Source of the DNA: JAYRGC01 sp041908065
Lineage (GTDB): Bacteria > Pseudomonadota > Alphaproteobacteria > UBA9219
Assembly (NCBI GenBank): GCA_041908065.1
Contig: JAYRGC010000053.1
Span: 1-26,304, forward strand
Direction: 5' to 3'
DNA length: 26,304 nucleotides
Translations under genes and position numbers: made by a program
Notes under the pieces: model-generated
Seen by the model: the letters and a program-made list of their open reading frames with translations, nothing else
What the model was told of the DNA's origin: nothing
Database searches by the model: none
In this document: in pieces, positions 7,302-14,489 of the stretch
How the letters are laid out: each line of letters opens with the position of its first letter
Position numbering within the stretch: the first letter of the stretch is position 1

Positions 7302-8528
7302 ATGCTCTCTCTAAAACTTTTCGCTTTCAGACGCGCGCTTGGCGCGTTGTCGGTCGCGTTGGCACTTGCCGCATTTTTCGGCACAGGGGCTGAACGCGCC
7401 TCGGCCGCCTCGGATTTGCAGGCTGCCGCCTCTTCGCCGATAGCGGGCATAGCCTTCGACGACAAACCTCTGGCTCTGCCGGTGCAGCGCAATTTCCAAA
7501 TGGCCATGTTGACGGCCAGCAGCGAGATAGGCCAAAGCTGCGGGCGCATGGAATCCTATGGCTGGAGGTTGGATCAGACCGAGCAACAGCGCGTGAATTC
7601 CATATTCAACGGCGTAGTGGATCGTTTGCGGGCGCAGGGATTTTCGGTCGAGCACAAGGCTCCGTCTGCGGTTTCCCGCGACGTGACTATTTTTACCGCC
7701 AATCGCTCTGACAAGAACTTGATATTCATGTGGTCGGCCGGAGACATGGGGCTGGCGATGTTGCTGTGCGAATCCACCGGCCCGTTGTCTCCTCCGGTCG
7801 CCAAGGTGTCGCCGTCAATGGGAACTTTGCAGGTTCCTCGCGGCGTCTCTCCCGTGGGAGAGGCTGCGGTGGCGTCTGTAACGCGCTCGACTGATTACGC
7901 GCCGGTAGTTCGCATGAATCGTGTCGGCAAAAAGGTGTATGAAGAGTTTTCTCCCGTGGGCGAGTGGACAGGAACATATGCTTGCTCCCAAGGAACCACT
8001 GGGGCTACCCTTCGCATAGATAGCGTGCGCGGCGAAAGATTCGAAGGAGTCTTCCGTTTCTACGCTTTGCCGAAAAATCCATATGCTCATTCCGGCAGCT
8101 ATGCGGTTTACGGCGAGTACGACGCCGAGTCGCATCGGATACTCATAAATCCCGGGAAGTGGCTCAAGCGTCCCAAGGACTACTACAACACTATAATAAT
8201 CGGCAGTTTCGATCCGTCTGCTTCTACCTTCAGCGCGTATTTCCAAGGCATAGTCGGATGCACTAGCCTTGAAGCCAAGCGCACTTCTTATTCGGCTTCG
8301 AATCCCGACGCGGAAAAGGCAGCGTCAGAGGCCGTGAACAGGATTATGTCTTCGGACGGCGACGTTTTGGTTGCCAAGAAGAAGGGCAAAGCGGTGAAGC
8401 CGAAGCAGAAAAAGAAATCCTCCGCCGCGAAAAAGCCCGTTGCCGGAGAGAAAGCGGCCAAGCCGTCGTCGTCTCCTGTGGGGGCGATGGTGTCCGAACC
8501 CCCCAAGCCGCCGACTTCGCTTAAATAA
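7302..8528 (+). CDS. Secreted protein of unknown function with Lys/Pro-rich tail
   Basis: A 408-aa protein. A long signal peptide (RR at residues 10-11, hydrophobic core, cleavage near ASA) covers about residues 1-36. The first mature domain (about 50-160) mixes helix and sheet and includes a QSCGRMESYGW block. A second region (about 220-330) opens with GEWTGTYACSQG and has alternating strands (ATLRIDSVRGERFEG, GSYAVYGEYDA, GTC-like GIVGCTS), which looks like a small beta-barrel or lipocalin-like module. The last 60 residues are very basic and Pro-rich (KKKGKAVKPKQKKKSS), as in cell-wall or nucleic-acid binding tails. GAGG lies 7 nt before ATG 7302. The stop codon abuts the foldback element. 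I do not recognise the family. Confidence 0.82.
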   Translation: MLSLKLFAFRRALGALSVALALAAFFGTGAERASAASDLQAAASSPIAGIAFDDKPLALPVQRNFQMAMLTASSEIGQSCGRMESYGWRLDQTEQQRVNSIFNGVVDRLRAQGFSVEHKAPSAVSRDVTIFTANRSDKNLIFMWSAGDMGLAMLLCESTGPLSPPVAKVSPSMGTLQVPRGVSPVGEAAVASVTRSTDYAPVVRMNRVGKKVYEEFSPVGEWTGTYACSQGTTGATLRIDSVRGERFEGVFRFYALPKNPYAHSGSYAVYGEYDAESHRILINPGKWLKRPKDYYNTIIIGSFDPSASTFSAYFQGIVGCTSLEAKRTSYSASNPDAEKAASEAVNRIMSSDGDVLVAKKKGKAVKPKQKKKSSAAKKPVAGEKAAKPSSSPVGAMVSEPPKPPTSLK

Positions 8529-8605
8529 GAACCTGTTCAGAATCTCGTTACGCTGCGGCAAAAGCCCAATTTTTGCCGCAGCGTAACGAGATTCTGAACA
8601 GGTTC
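8529..8605. mobile_element. Foldback element (36-bp perfect arms), MITE-like
   Basis: Positions 8528-8563 are perfectly complementary to 8571-8606 around a 7-nt loop (GCCCAAT). The core GAACCTG...CAGGTTC is flanked by TAA on both sides (8526-8528, which is the stop codon of the upstream gene, and 8606-8608). This looks like a 3-bp target duplication of the kind made by some IS5-group elements (inference). It lies between converging genes and could act as a terminator for both strands, although no T-run follows. Confidence 0.6.
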
Positions 8606-8615
8606 TAAGAGCCGG

Positions 8616-9470
8616 TTATTTCCACTGGTTGCGGAACCAAGTCATCTGCCGCTTGGCGTAATTGCGGGTGGCTTGGGACGCGGCGGAGACGGCCTCTTCA
8701 AGCGTCCATTCTCCGGCTATGTGCTTTGCCAATTCCCTTACGCCGATGGTTTTCATGGCGGGAAGCTCGGGGTCGAGGCCTTGTTTCAAAATTTCCCGAA
8801 CTTCGTCAATTGCCCCTTGTTCGATCATTTTGGCGAACCGCTTGTCGCAGGCCGCGTATAATTCAGAGCGGGGAGGGGATAAAAGGATGCGTTCTATCGA
8901 TCTGCCTTCAATCGCCATGCTTCGCTTGCTGGGTTGGCGTTGCCAATATCCGAGTGGCTTGCCGGTGTGTTCGGCCACCTCGAAGGCGCGCAGTAGGCGT
9001 TGTTTGTCGTTAGGTCTTATCGCTTTCTCTCCATCCGGATCCATTTTCGCCAAAAGAACGCGAAAATCCACGATGCCTTTTTCCTCGTAAAGAGCGCGGA
9101 CTTTGGCTCTGGTTTCCTCGGGAATGTCCGGTATGTCGGCCAAGCCGCCCAAAAATGCCATGAAGTAAAGACCGGTTCCGCCAACGAGAATGGGGGTGCG
9201 GCCTAATGCCAATGTTTGTTCGACGGCTCTGTCGGCCAATTCCATCCACGCGCCGGAGGACGAGCGTTGCGAGGGAGGGACGACTCCGTACAAAAGGTGA
9301 GGCGTTTGCGCCGCATCCTCCGCAGTAGGTTGGGCGGAAAGAACGGGAAGGCCGGAATAGATCTGCATGGAATCGGCGTTGATTATCACGCCGTTGTTTT
9401 CCCGCGCCAACTCCAGGGCCTTGGCCGATTTGCCGGAGGCGGTCGCCCCGCCCAGAAGAATTATTCGCAC
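8616..9470 (-). CDS. miaA: tRNA dimethylallyltransferase MiaA
   Basis: MiaA transfers a dimethylallyl group to N6 of A37 in tRNAs that read UNN codons, before thiomethylation. The 284-aa protein shows the P-loop GATASGKS (8-15), the substrate motif NADSMQIYSGLPVLSAQP, and VGGTGLYFMAFLGGL. The C-terminal helical domain has the pattern RNYAKRQMTWFRNQ, typical of bacterial MiaA. The start is GTG at 9470, only 3 nt after the glyS stop, with no separate promoter. This implies translation coupled to glyS as the last gene of a murI-glyS-miaA unit. The 3' end faces the foldback element. Confidence 0.97.
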   Translation of the reverse strand: MRIILLGGATASGKSAKALELARENNGVIINADSMQIYSGLPVLSAQPTAEDAAQTPHLLYGVVPPSQRSSSGAWMELADRAVEQTLALGRTPILVGGTGLYFMAFLGGLADIPDIPEETRAKVRALYEEKGIVDFRVLLAKMDPDGEKAIRPNDKQRLLRAFEVAEHTGKPLGYWQRQPSKRSMAIEGRSIERILLSPPRSELYAACDKRFAKMIEQGAIDEVREILKQGLDPELPAMKTIGVRELAKHIAGEWTLEEAVSAASQATRNYAKRQMTWFRNQWK

Positions 9471-9473
9471 CCG

Positions 9474-11018
9474 CTAGGCTTTCAGCTTTTTCCCGACATA
9501 TTCGCGCAATTTATCCATCGCCACGCGCTCCTGTTGCGCCGTGTCGCGATCGCGGACGGTGACGGCGTTGTCCTTCAGGCTCTCGCTGTCCACCGTGACG
9601 CAGAACGGGGTTCCGGCTTCGTCCATGCGGGCATAGCGTTTGCCGATGGATTGCTTGGCGTCGTACTGGCACACATAATCGCGGCGCAAATCCATGTACA
9701 GCTTTTCGGCCACCTCCGGCATCCCGTCTTTGTTGATAAGCGGGAATATGCCCATTTTTATCGGAGCCAAGGACGGCTTTATCTTCAGCCATTCCGGCGA
9801 GGCGCGGCTTTCGTCGTATTGATAGCCTTCGCACAACAGCACCAAAACGCCGCGCGTCAGGCCGCTGGCGGGTTCCACGACGTGCGGGGTATAGCGTCTC
9901 CCGCCTTCCTGATCGATGTATTCAAGGTTCGTCTTGCTGAACTCCTGATGCTGTTTCAGGTCGTAGTCGGTGCGGTACGCCACGCCTTCCAGCTCGCCGA
10001 AATTGGGGGCGGTGAAGGGGTACTGGTATTCGATGTCCGACGTGCCTTTGGAATAGTGCGCCAGCTCGTCCGCCGGAATGATGTGGCGGAACAGCTTTTC
10101 CTTGGCCACGCCCACGCTTTCCCACCACTTCATGCGCTCGGCGACCCAAAACTCGTACCACATCAGGCCGTCTTCGGGGGCGCAGAAGAACTCCATCTCC
10201 ATCTGCTCGAACTCGCGGCAGCGGAAGATGAAGTTGCGAGGAGTGACTTCGTTGCGGAACGACTTGCCGATTTGCGCCACGCCGAAGGGCGGACGGACGC
10301 GCGAGGAATCCATGACGTTCTTATAGTCGAGGAATATGCCCTGCGCGGTTTCGGGGCGAAGGTAGACCTTGCTGGATTCGTTCTGAAACACGCCGGAGTA
10401 AGAATGAAACATAAGATTAAAGGCGCGAGGCTCGGTCAAGGTTCCGGCCTTTTCGGTGTCCGGGCCGATGACGGTTTGCCTTTGTTCCGGCGACAACGTC
10501 GTCAACGGGACGGCGGTCTTCATGTCGAACGGCACGATTTCTCCGCCGCCGCTTTTTTGCGCCATTTTCTTGGCTTTGCGCGTCAACAAGGCTTCGGCGT
10601 CGTCGCCGTCCACCGCGCCGAACAACCCCAGACTTCTGACGTTCCCCCCCTTTTCGGACTTTATTTCCACGCAGACGACGTGATCGGCGCGATAGCGCGC
10701 TTTGCTTTCGCGGCAGTCTACCATCAAGTCGGCGAATCCGCCGACGTGGCCGGATGCTTCCCAAGTGCGCGGATGCTGGATTATCGAGCTGTCCAGCCCG
10801 ACGATGGACAAAGGCTTGCCGTCAGGACCAAAAGGTGGACATTCGACCATGTCGTGCCACCATGCGTCGCGCAGGTTGTTCTTTAACTGCGTGCCGAGGG
10901 GGCCGAAATCCCAGAAACCGTTGATGCCGCCGTATATCTCGGAGGCGGGAAATACGAATCCGCGCCGCTTGCACAAGGAAACTATACGGTTCATTACTGG
11001 AGAATCTAAGACGGCCAT
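9474..11018 (-). CDS. glyS: Glycyl-tRNA synthetase, single-chain (alpha2) type
   Basis: This class II synthetase charges tRNA-Gly. At 514 aa it is the homodimeric eukaryote/archaeal-like form, not the separate GlyQ and GlyS subunits of most proteobacteria. Motif 2 is seen as FRNEVTPRNFIFRCREFEQ (about 254-272). Upstream is the conserved YLRPETAQGIFLDYKN, and motif 3 is around the ASGLTRGVLVLL block. The C-terminal anticodon-binding domain contains LAPIKMGIFPL and RYARMDEAGTPFCVTVD. An insert (about 120-200) carries KSEKGGN and a Lys-rich stretch. ATG 11018 (MAVLDSPVMNRIV) was chosen over an in-frame start at 11075, because the family begins close to this point. The ribosome site is weak. It lies 88 bases downstream of murI and 3 bases upstream of miaA. 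Confidence 0.96.
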   Translation of the reverse strand: MAVLDSPVMNRIVSLCKRRGFVFPASEIYGGINGFWDFGPLGTQLKNNLRDAWWHDMVECPPFGPDGKPLSIVGLDSSIIQHPRTWEASGHVGGFADLMVDCRESKARYRADHVVCVEIKSEKGGNVRSLGLFGAVDGDDAEALLTRKAKKMAQKSGGGEIVPFDMKTAVPLTTLSPEQRQTVIGPDTEKAGTLTEPRAFNLMFHSYSGVFQNESSKVYLRPETAQGIFLDYKNVMDSSRVRPPFGVAQIGKSFRNEVTPRNFIFRCREFEQMEMEFFCAPEDGLMWYEFWVAERMKWWESVGVAKEKLFRHIIPADELAHYSKGTSDIEYQYPFTAPNFGELEGVAYRTDYDLKQHQEFSKTNLEYIDQEGGRRYTPHVVEPASGLTRGVLVLLCEGYQYDESRASPEWLKIKPSLAPIKMGIFPLINKDGMPEVAEKLYMDLRRDYVCQYDAKQSIGKRYARMDEAGTPFCVTVDSESLKDNAVTVRDRDTAQQERVAMDKLREYVGKKLKA

Positions 11019-11106
11019 TTTGTAAATCCATTCATCGTTTAGTTGATAAAATGCGAGCCTTCGTTTGTCGCGCAAAGGAAAACATAACGAAAACTGCAGG
11101 GCGCGT

Positions 11107-11955
11107 CTATACGGCTTTGCGATGGCTGGGGGCGAGATGGGAAAGATCCGGAGCGACGCTCTCGATTTCGCCTATCGCCATCTCCGGCATGAACATTTTC
11201 GCCAGTCGGGCGAAACGCTCCGGCGAATCCGTCACCATAAACCGCGTATTTCCGACCGATTGGGGGGAGGAGTTGAGCGCGTCGAACAGCGTTAAGCGTT
11301 TCGCCACCTCCATAGCCGTGGCCGCCGATCCGTCCACCACGGCCACGTTTTCTGGCAACAACCCCTTTATGGTAGCGGCCAAAAGCGGGAAATGCGTGCA
11401 GCCCAGCACCACGGTGTCGAACTCGATGCCGGAAAGGGCGTCGAGATAGCGTTTTACCACGGCGCGGGTTTCCAATCCCTCCAGCCAGCCTTCTTCGGCT
11501 AGGCTTACCAGCAAATTGCAGGCTAAAGGATGCACTTCGGCGTCAGGCATCACAGAGGCGATGGCGGCTGGATAGGCGCAAGATCTCGCCGTGCTTTCCG
11601 TGGACATGACGACGATGCCGCCAGAGGACGAAGCCGCGATGGCGGCTTTGGCTCCGGCTTCGACCACGCCTATCGCAGGCAAGCGGGGCAGGGCGGAGCG
11701 CAGCCCCTCTAATGCCAATGCCGAAGCCGTGTTGCAGGCCACCACCAGCAGTTTTATCTCTTCGTCCAGCAACAGCCGCGCCGCTTGCACCGTATATTCG
11801 GTCAGGGTTTCGCGGCTTTTGGTTCCATAGGGCAATCGCGCCATATCGCCCAAATAGATAAAATCCTCGTTCGGCAATCGCAAACGCAGCTCCCGCAGGA
11901 CGGTCAAGCCGCCGACGCCGGAATCGAACACCCCTATCGGTCTGTTATCGCTCAT
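11107..11955 (-). CDS. murI: Glutamate racemase MurI
   Basis: MurI converts L-glutamate to D-glutamate for peptidoglycan. The 282-aa protein has the N-terminal GVFDSGVGGLTVL with the catalytic-site Asp, the first catalytic Cys in ACNTAS (Cys74), and the second in LGCTHFPLL (Cys186), followed by the DGSA motif. The block after the first lobe reads MSTESTARSCAY where many relatives have TEGT-x-RSGAY, a small departure. It is the first gene of the minus-strand cluster murI-glyS-miaA. Its upstream region (11956-12140) holds alternative stem-loops that could form a leader. ATG 11955 is the natural family start. Confidence 0.96.
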   Translation of the reverse strand: MSDNRPIGVFDSGVGGLTVLRELRLRLPNEDFIYLGDMARLPYGTKSRETLTEYTVQAARLLLDEEIKLLVVACNTASALALEGLRSALPRLPAIGVVEAGAKAAIAASSSGGIVVMSTESTARSCAYPAAIASVMPDAEVHPLACNLLVSLAEEGWLEGLETRAVVKRYLDALSGIEFDTVVLGCTHFPLLAATIKGLLPENVAVVDGSAATAMEVAKRLTLFDALNSSPQSVGNTRFMVTDSPERFARLAKMFMPEMAIGEIESVAPDLSHLAPSHRKAV

Positions 11956-12051
11956 TGCTTCGCCAATCGTCTTTCGAATGAAGGCCGGATGTTAAAGACT
12001 AAGGCGCGGCGAGTCCACCAGCGCGGCTGTAAGGTTGTCATTATGAAGCTC

Positions 12052-12089
12052 ACAGCCAAAGGCTGTCACTTTAAGCTCACAGCCTTTGG
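12052..12089. promoter_or_regulatory. Alternative stem-loops in the murI leader region
   Basis: ACAGCC (12052-12057) can pair with GGCTGT (12061-12066). The overlapping CCAAAGGCTGT (12056-12066) can instead pair with ACAGCCTTTGG (12079-12089) in an 11-bp stem. The direct repeat AAGCTCACAGCC (12046-12057 and 12073-12084) supplies both partners. Mutually exclusive pairing of this kind is seen in attenuators, but it could also be a decayed repeat. Confidence 0.35.
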
Positions 12090-12140
12090 GTTGTAGACTT
12101 AGCAATTATCACCACTTATTTTTTTTGAGAAAGCGATAAC

Positions 12141-12161
12141 TTATTGATATTCAATCAATAA
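12141..12161. promoter_or_regulatory. 8-bp palindrome upstream of the lipoprotein
   Basis: TTATTGAT (12141-12148) and ATCAATAA (12154-12161) are exact complements around ATTCA. It lies about 105 bases before the lipoprotein start, in an AT-rich segment, and could be an operator for either divergent gene. Confidence 0.3.
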
Positions 12162-12266
12162 ATCACGAAAAAATCCGCGCAAGTATTTAATGCGTTTGTG
12201 CAACACTGCCAGCGTGTGGTAAAACTTCTCGTGTCGTTGAGGCATTTTTCGAAAGGAATGGAATAA

Positions 12267-12890
12267 ATGAAGATTAGAGATATTTTCAAAAAGGCGGCAA
12301 TGGTTGTGGCCGCAGCTACATTGTCGGGTTGCGGACGCATGGCCGTGGTTATTGAGCGACCGGATATATATTTCGTGGATACCGGAAAAATAGGCGACTG
12401 CACCGCTCATGCTTTGGCGGGAATCCCGCGAGGGCTGGTGGAATTGTTCACCGGAATCCGTACCGGAGACCCCGTAGAGCAAGCGAATTTCCGTCGGGAT
12501 TGCACGAGCTATAACTATTACACCGGACAAAGGGGCGATTCTTCGGTTGTAATTGATTGCGGCCGCAACGATATCGCAATCGACATAAAAGGTAGAACAG
12601 ATAACGGACATGGATGGACTTACGAGTTGAATATAAACTCTCCCCGTGGTTCTGGAAGGTTCAACGCTTCATTGAGAACGGGGGAGCGTAACGCTTCCTT
12701 CCAGATGGTCGGAGTTTGCGCCTCAAACGGGTATTGCAGAGTGGATGATTATAAGGCGAGCGTCGTTTATGGAGGCCGTCAAGGAGAATTGTCCGATATG
12801 AAACAAGCTGTCGTAACCGCTATCGACATGGGCAAACGTTTCTGCGCTGGAAATCCCCATGGAAGGCACGTGTTGAAATTAAACATGTGA
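12267..12890 (+). CDS. Putative lipoprotein, unknown function
   Basis: A 207-aa protein with a basic, hydrophobic signal and lipobox LSGC (Cys22). The first mature part includes ERPDIYFVDTGKIGDCTAHA and a helix (GIPRGLVELFTGIRTGDP). The second part is beta-rich with several cysteines (RRDCTSYNYY, IDCGRND, VGVCASNGYCRVDD, KRFCAGN) that may form disulfides in the periplasm. The gene has a clear AAAGGAATGGAA ribosome site before ATG 12267. Base composition is somewhat more AT-rich than the flanking housekeeping genes. No family is recognised. It converges on rlmB with a 19-base gap and stands alone, so it looks like a small independent accessory gene. Confidence 0.78.
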   Translation: MKIRDIFKKAAMVVAAATLSGCGRMAVVIERPDIYFVDTGKIGDCTAHALAGIPRGLVELFTGIRTGDPVEQANFRRDCTSYNYYTGQRGDSSVVIDCGRNDIAIDIKGRTDNGHGWTYELNINSPRGSGRFNASLRTGERNASFQMVGVCASNGYCRVDDYKASVVYGGRQGELSDMKQAVVTAIDMGKRFCAGNPHGRHVLKLNM

Positions 12891-12909
12891 GAGCCGCATG
12901 ACGCTGTCG

Positions 12910-13692
12910 TCAAGCCTTCGCGGCGGCGGAGCGGCGAGTTTCGTATAACGCTATGGCCGCCGCGTTAGAGACGTTCAGGCTGGCGATGGCTCCGGTCGTG
13001 GGCAGGCGCACTATCTCGTCGCAATTCTCCCTCGTCAGGCGGCGCAGGCCGTCGCCTTCCGCTCCCAACACCACGGCGACGCGCCCCGACATGTCGGGTT
13101 CCGAGACGCTGCGCTTTCCGCGTTCGTCCAATCCTATCCGCCAATATCCCGCCTTTTGCAGCAATCCTAACGCCCGCGCCAGATTGGTGACGCGCACCAG
13201 CGGAACGTGTTCCATCGCGCCTGAGGCCGATTTGGCCAACACTCCGGTGGATTCCGGTGCGTTGTCCGAGGTCATTATCACCGCCCCAGCCCCGAACGCC
13301 GAAGCCGAGCGCAAGACTGCTCCTACGTTGTGGGGATCGCTGACCTGATCCAAAACTACCAGAACGTCGGGAGGGGATTCCGCGTTTATCACGTCCTCTA
13401 TGGCTGTTTCCGGCAGGGGGGTAGTTTCCAGAACCGCGCCCTGATGCACGCTGTCGGCGGGGAGCATGTTGGAGATGAAGGCGCGATCGACCAAATTATG
13501 CTGCGGCCTTTTCAGTCCTAACGCTTTGGCTTTTTCCATGGCCTCGGCCAGACGATCCTCGGCTTCGGCTGTAAGCCATAGGTTCTGGCAGCGGCGGCGG
13601 GGGTTAGTCCATGCCTCGGCCACCGGATGCAGCCCCCACAGAAAATTAGGGTTGGCCTTGGCCTTGCCAGAGGCGGGCGGATGTCTTTTCAT
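12910..13692 (-). CDS. rlmB: 23S rRNA 2'-O-methyltransferase RlmB (SpoU/TrmH family)
   Basis: It would use S-adenosylmethionine to methylate the 2'-OH of a guanosine in 23S rRNA domain V. The 260-aa SPOUT protein has an N-terminal substrate-binding domain (FLWGLHPVAEAW, about 17-95) and the three SPOUT motifs. Motif 1 is DPHNVGAVLRSASAFGAGAV (119-138), motif 2 VVLGAEGDGLRR (207-218), and motif 3 LPTTGAIASLNVSNAAAIAL (230-249), which forms the trefoil knot. The start ATG (13692) overlaps the ccmC stop by 4 nt (ATGA), so translation is coupled to ccmC. The family call is firm. The exact target could be a tRNA in a TrmH relative, but the N-terminal domain favours RlmB. Confidence 0.92.
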   Translation of the reverse strand: MKRHPPASGKAKANPNFLWGLHPVAEAWTNPRRRCQNLWLTAEAEDRLAEAMEKAKALGLKRPQHNLVDRAFISNMLPADSVHQGAVLETTPLPETAIEDVINAESPPDVLVVLDQVSDPHNVGAVLRSASAFGAGAVIMTSDNAPESTGVLAKSASGAMEHVPLVRVTNLARALGLLQKAGYWRIGLDERGKRSVSEPDMSGRVAVVLGAEGDGLRRLTRENCDEIVRLPTTGAIASLNVSNAAAIALYETRRSAAAKA

Positions 13693-14381
13693 TCCTTGTC
13701 GCTCCTTAAAATCAATTCTTTACGCAAGCGCAGCAATATCACAAAGGCCGAATAAAGCGCGTAAGCGGCGGCCATGGCCAGCAACGGATGCAATATATCG
13801 GGGTGCAAGCCATGCTCCTGCGGCTTGGCCACGCTGGATTGCTGATGCAGCGTGTTCCACCAATACACGGAAAACTTGATGATTGGTATATTAATCGCCC
13901 CTGCCATCAACAGGATATAGCCGGCGTTGGAGCCACGGTCGTCGTCCTCGAACGCTCCGCGTATGGCGATATAGCCGATATAAAGGAAAAACAGCAACAG
14001 CACGCTGGTCATCCGCGCATCCCATTCCCACCATGTTCCCCACGTCGTATGTCCCCAGATGCTGCCGGTCACGAGGCAGACGGCGACCAAAGCCGCCCCA
14101 ACCGGAGCGGCGGCCACGCAAAAGCAGTCGGCCAGCCTGTTGCGCGTCACGAACCCGAAAACGGCGGCCAGCGCCATCGCCGAATAGATCGCCAAGCCCA
14201 TCCAAGCCGCCGGAACGTGGATATACATTATCCTTACCGTTTCGCCCTGCTGATAGTCGGGCGGCGAGGCGAACAAGGCTAAGTACCCTCCGACCGCGAA
14301 GGTGGCCAAGCATCCCACTGCCAAAAGCGGGGAAAGAATGGCCGCGATCTTCTCGATTTTGGCGAAAGCAGTTTTTGACAT
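13689..14381 (-). CDS. ccmC: Cytochrome c maturation haem-handling protein CcmC
   Basis: CcmC places haem on the haem chaperone CcmE in system I cytochrome c maturation. About six membrane segments are visible over 230 aa. The diagnostic WWD motif reads WGHTTWGTWWEWDARMTS (about 109-126), and the two conserved flanking histidines are His55 (MYIHVPAAW) and His179 (WWNTLHQ). Start ATG 14381 puts about a dozen residues before TM1, as in relatives; an in-frame ATG at 14420 would add an unusual Cys-rich 13-residue lead. Neither has a clear ribosome site. The gene stands without other ccm genes, coupled instead to rlmB, and is divergent from hldD. The remaining ccm genes must be elsewhere. Confidence 0.94.
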   Translation of the reverse strand: MSKTAFAKIEKIAAILSPLLAVGCLATFAVGGYLALFASPPDYQQGETVRIMYIHVPAAWMGLAIYSAMALAAVFGFVTRNRLADCFCVAAAPVGAALVAVCLVTGSIWGHTTWGTWWEWDARMTSVLLLFFLYIGYIAIRGAFEDDDRGSNAGYILLMAGAINIPIIKFSVYWWNTLHQQSSVAKPQEHGLHPDILHPLLAMAAAYALYSAFVILLRLRKELILRSDKE

Positions 14382-14489
14382 GCGAGCCGTTATGCAGCAG
14401 TTTCCGGATGGGGCGAACATAGCCCAGATGGCGAAGCATTGGAAATCGCAAAAGCGCGCTCCAGAGTATCAAAAAACGGAGGGATAGGG

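Larger units (their letters stand above)
11956..12266. other. Divergent intergenic region, murI / lipoprotein
   Basis: About 310 bases without a gene. It holds two mutually exclusive stem-loops at 12052-12089, an AT-rich run around 12115-12130, and the palindrome TTATTGAT/ATCAATAA at 12141-12161. A weak promoter-like pair for the lipoprotein is TTGTGC (12196) with TAAAAC (12220) at 18 bp, too poor to call. Promoters for both neighbours must lie here. Confidence 0.6.

Noticed and set aside
9216..10886. 556-codon plus-strand open frame opposite glyS and the start of miaA
   Set aside because: It is antisense to two clear genes. High GC at third positions removes stops in that frame, and the translation is low in recognisable structure.
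12196..12225. Promoter pair TTGTGC / TAAAAC before the lipoprotein at 12267
   Set aside because: Both hexamers are poor and the spacing is 18 bp, so it was not called as a feature.
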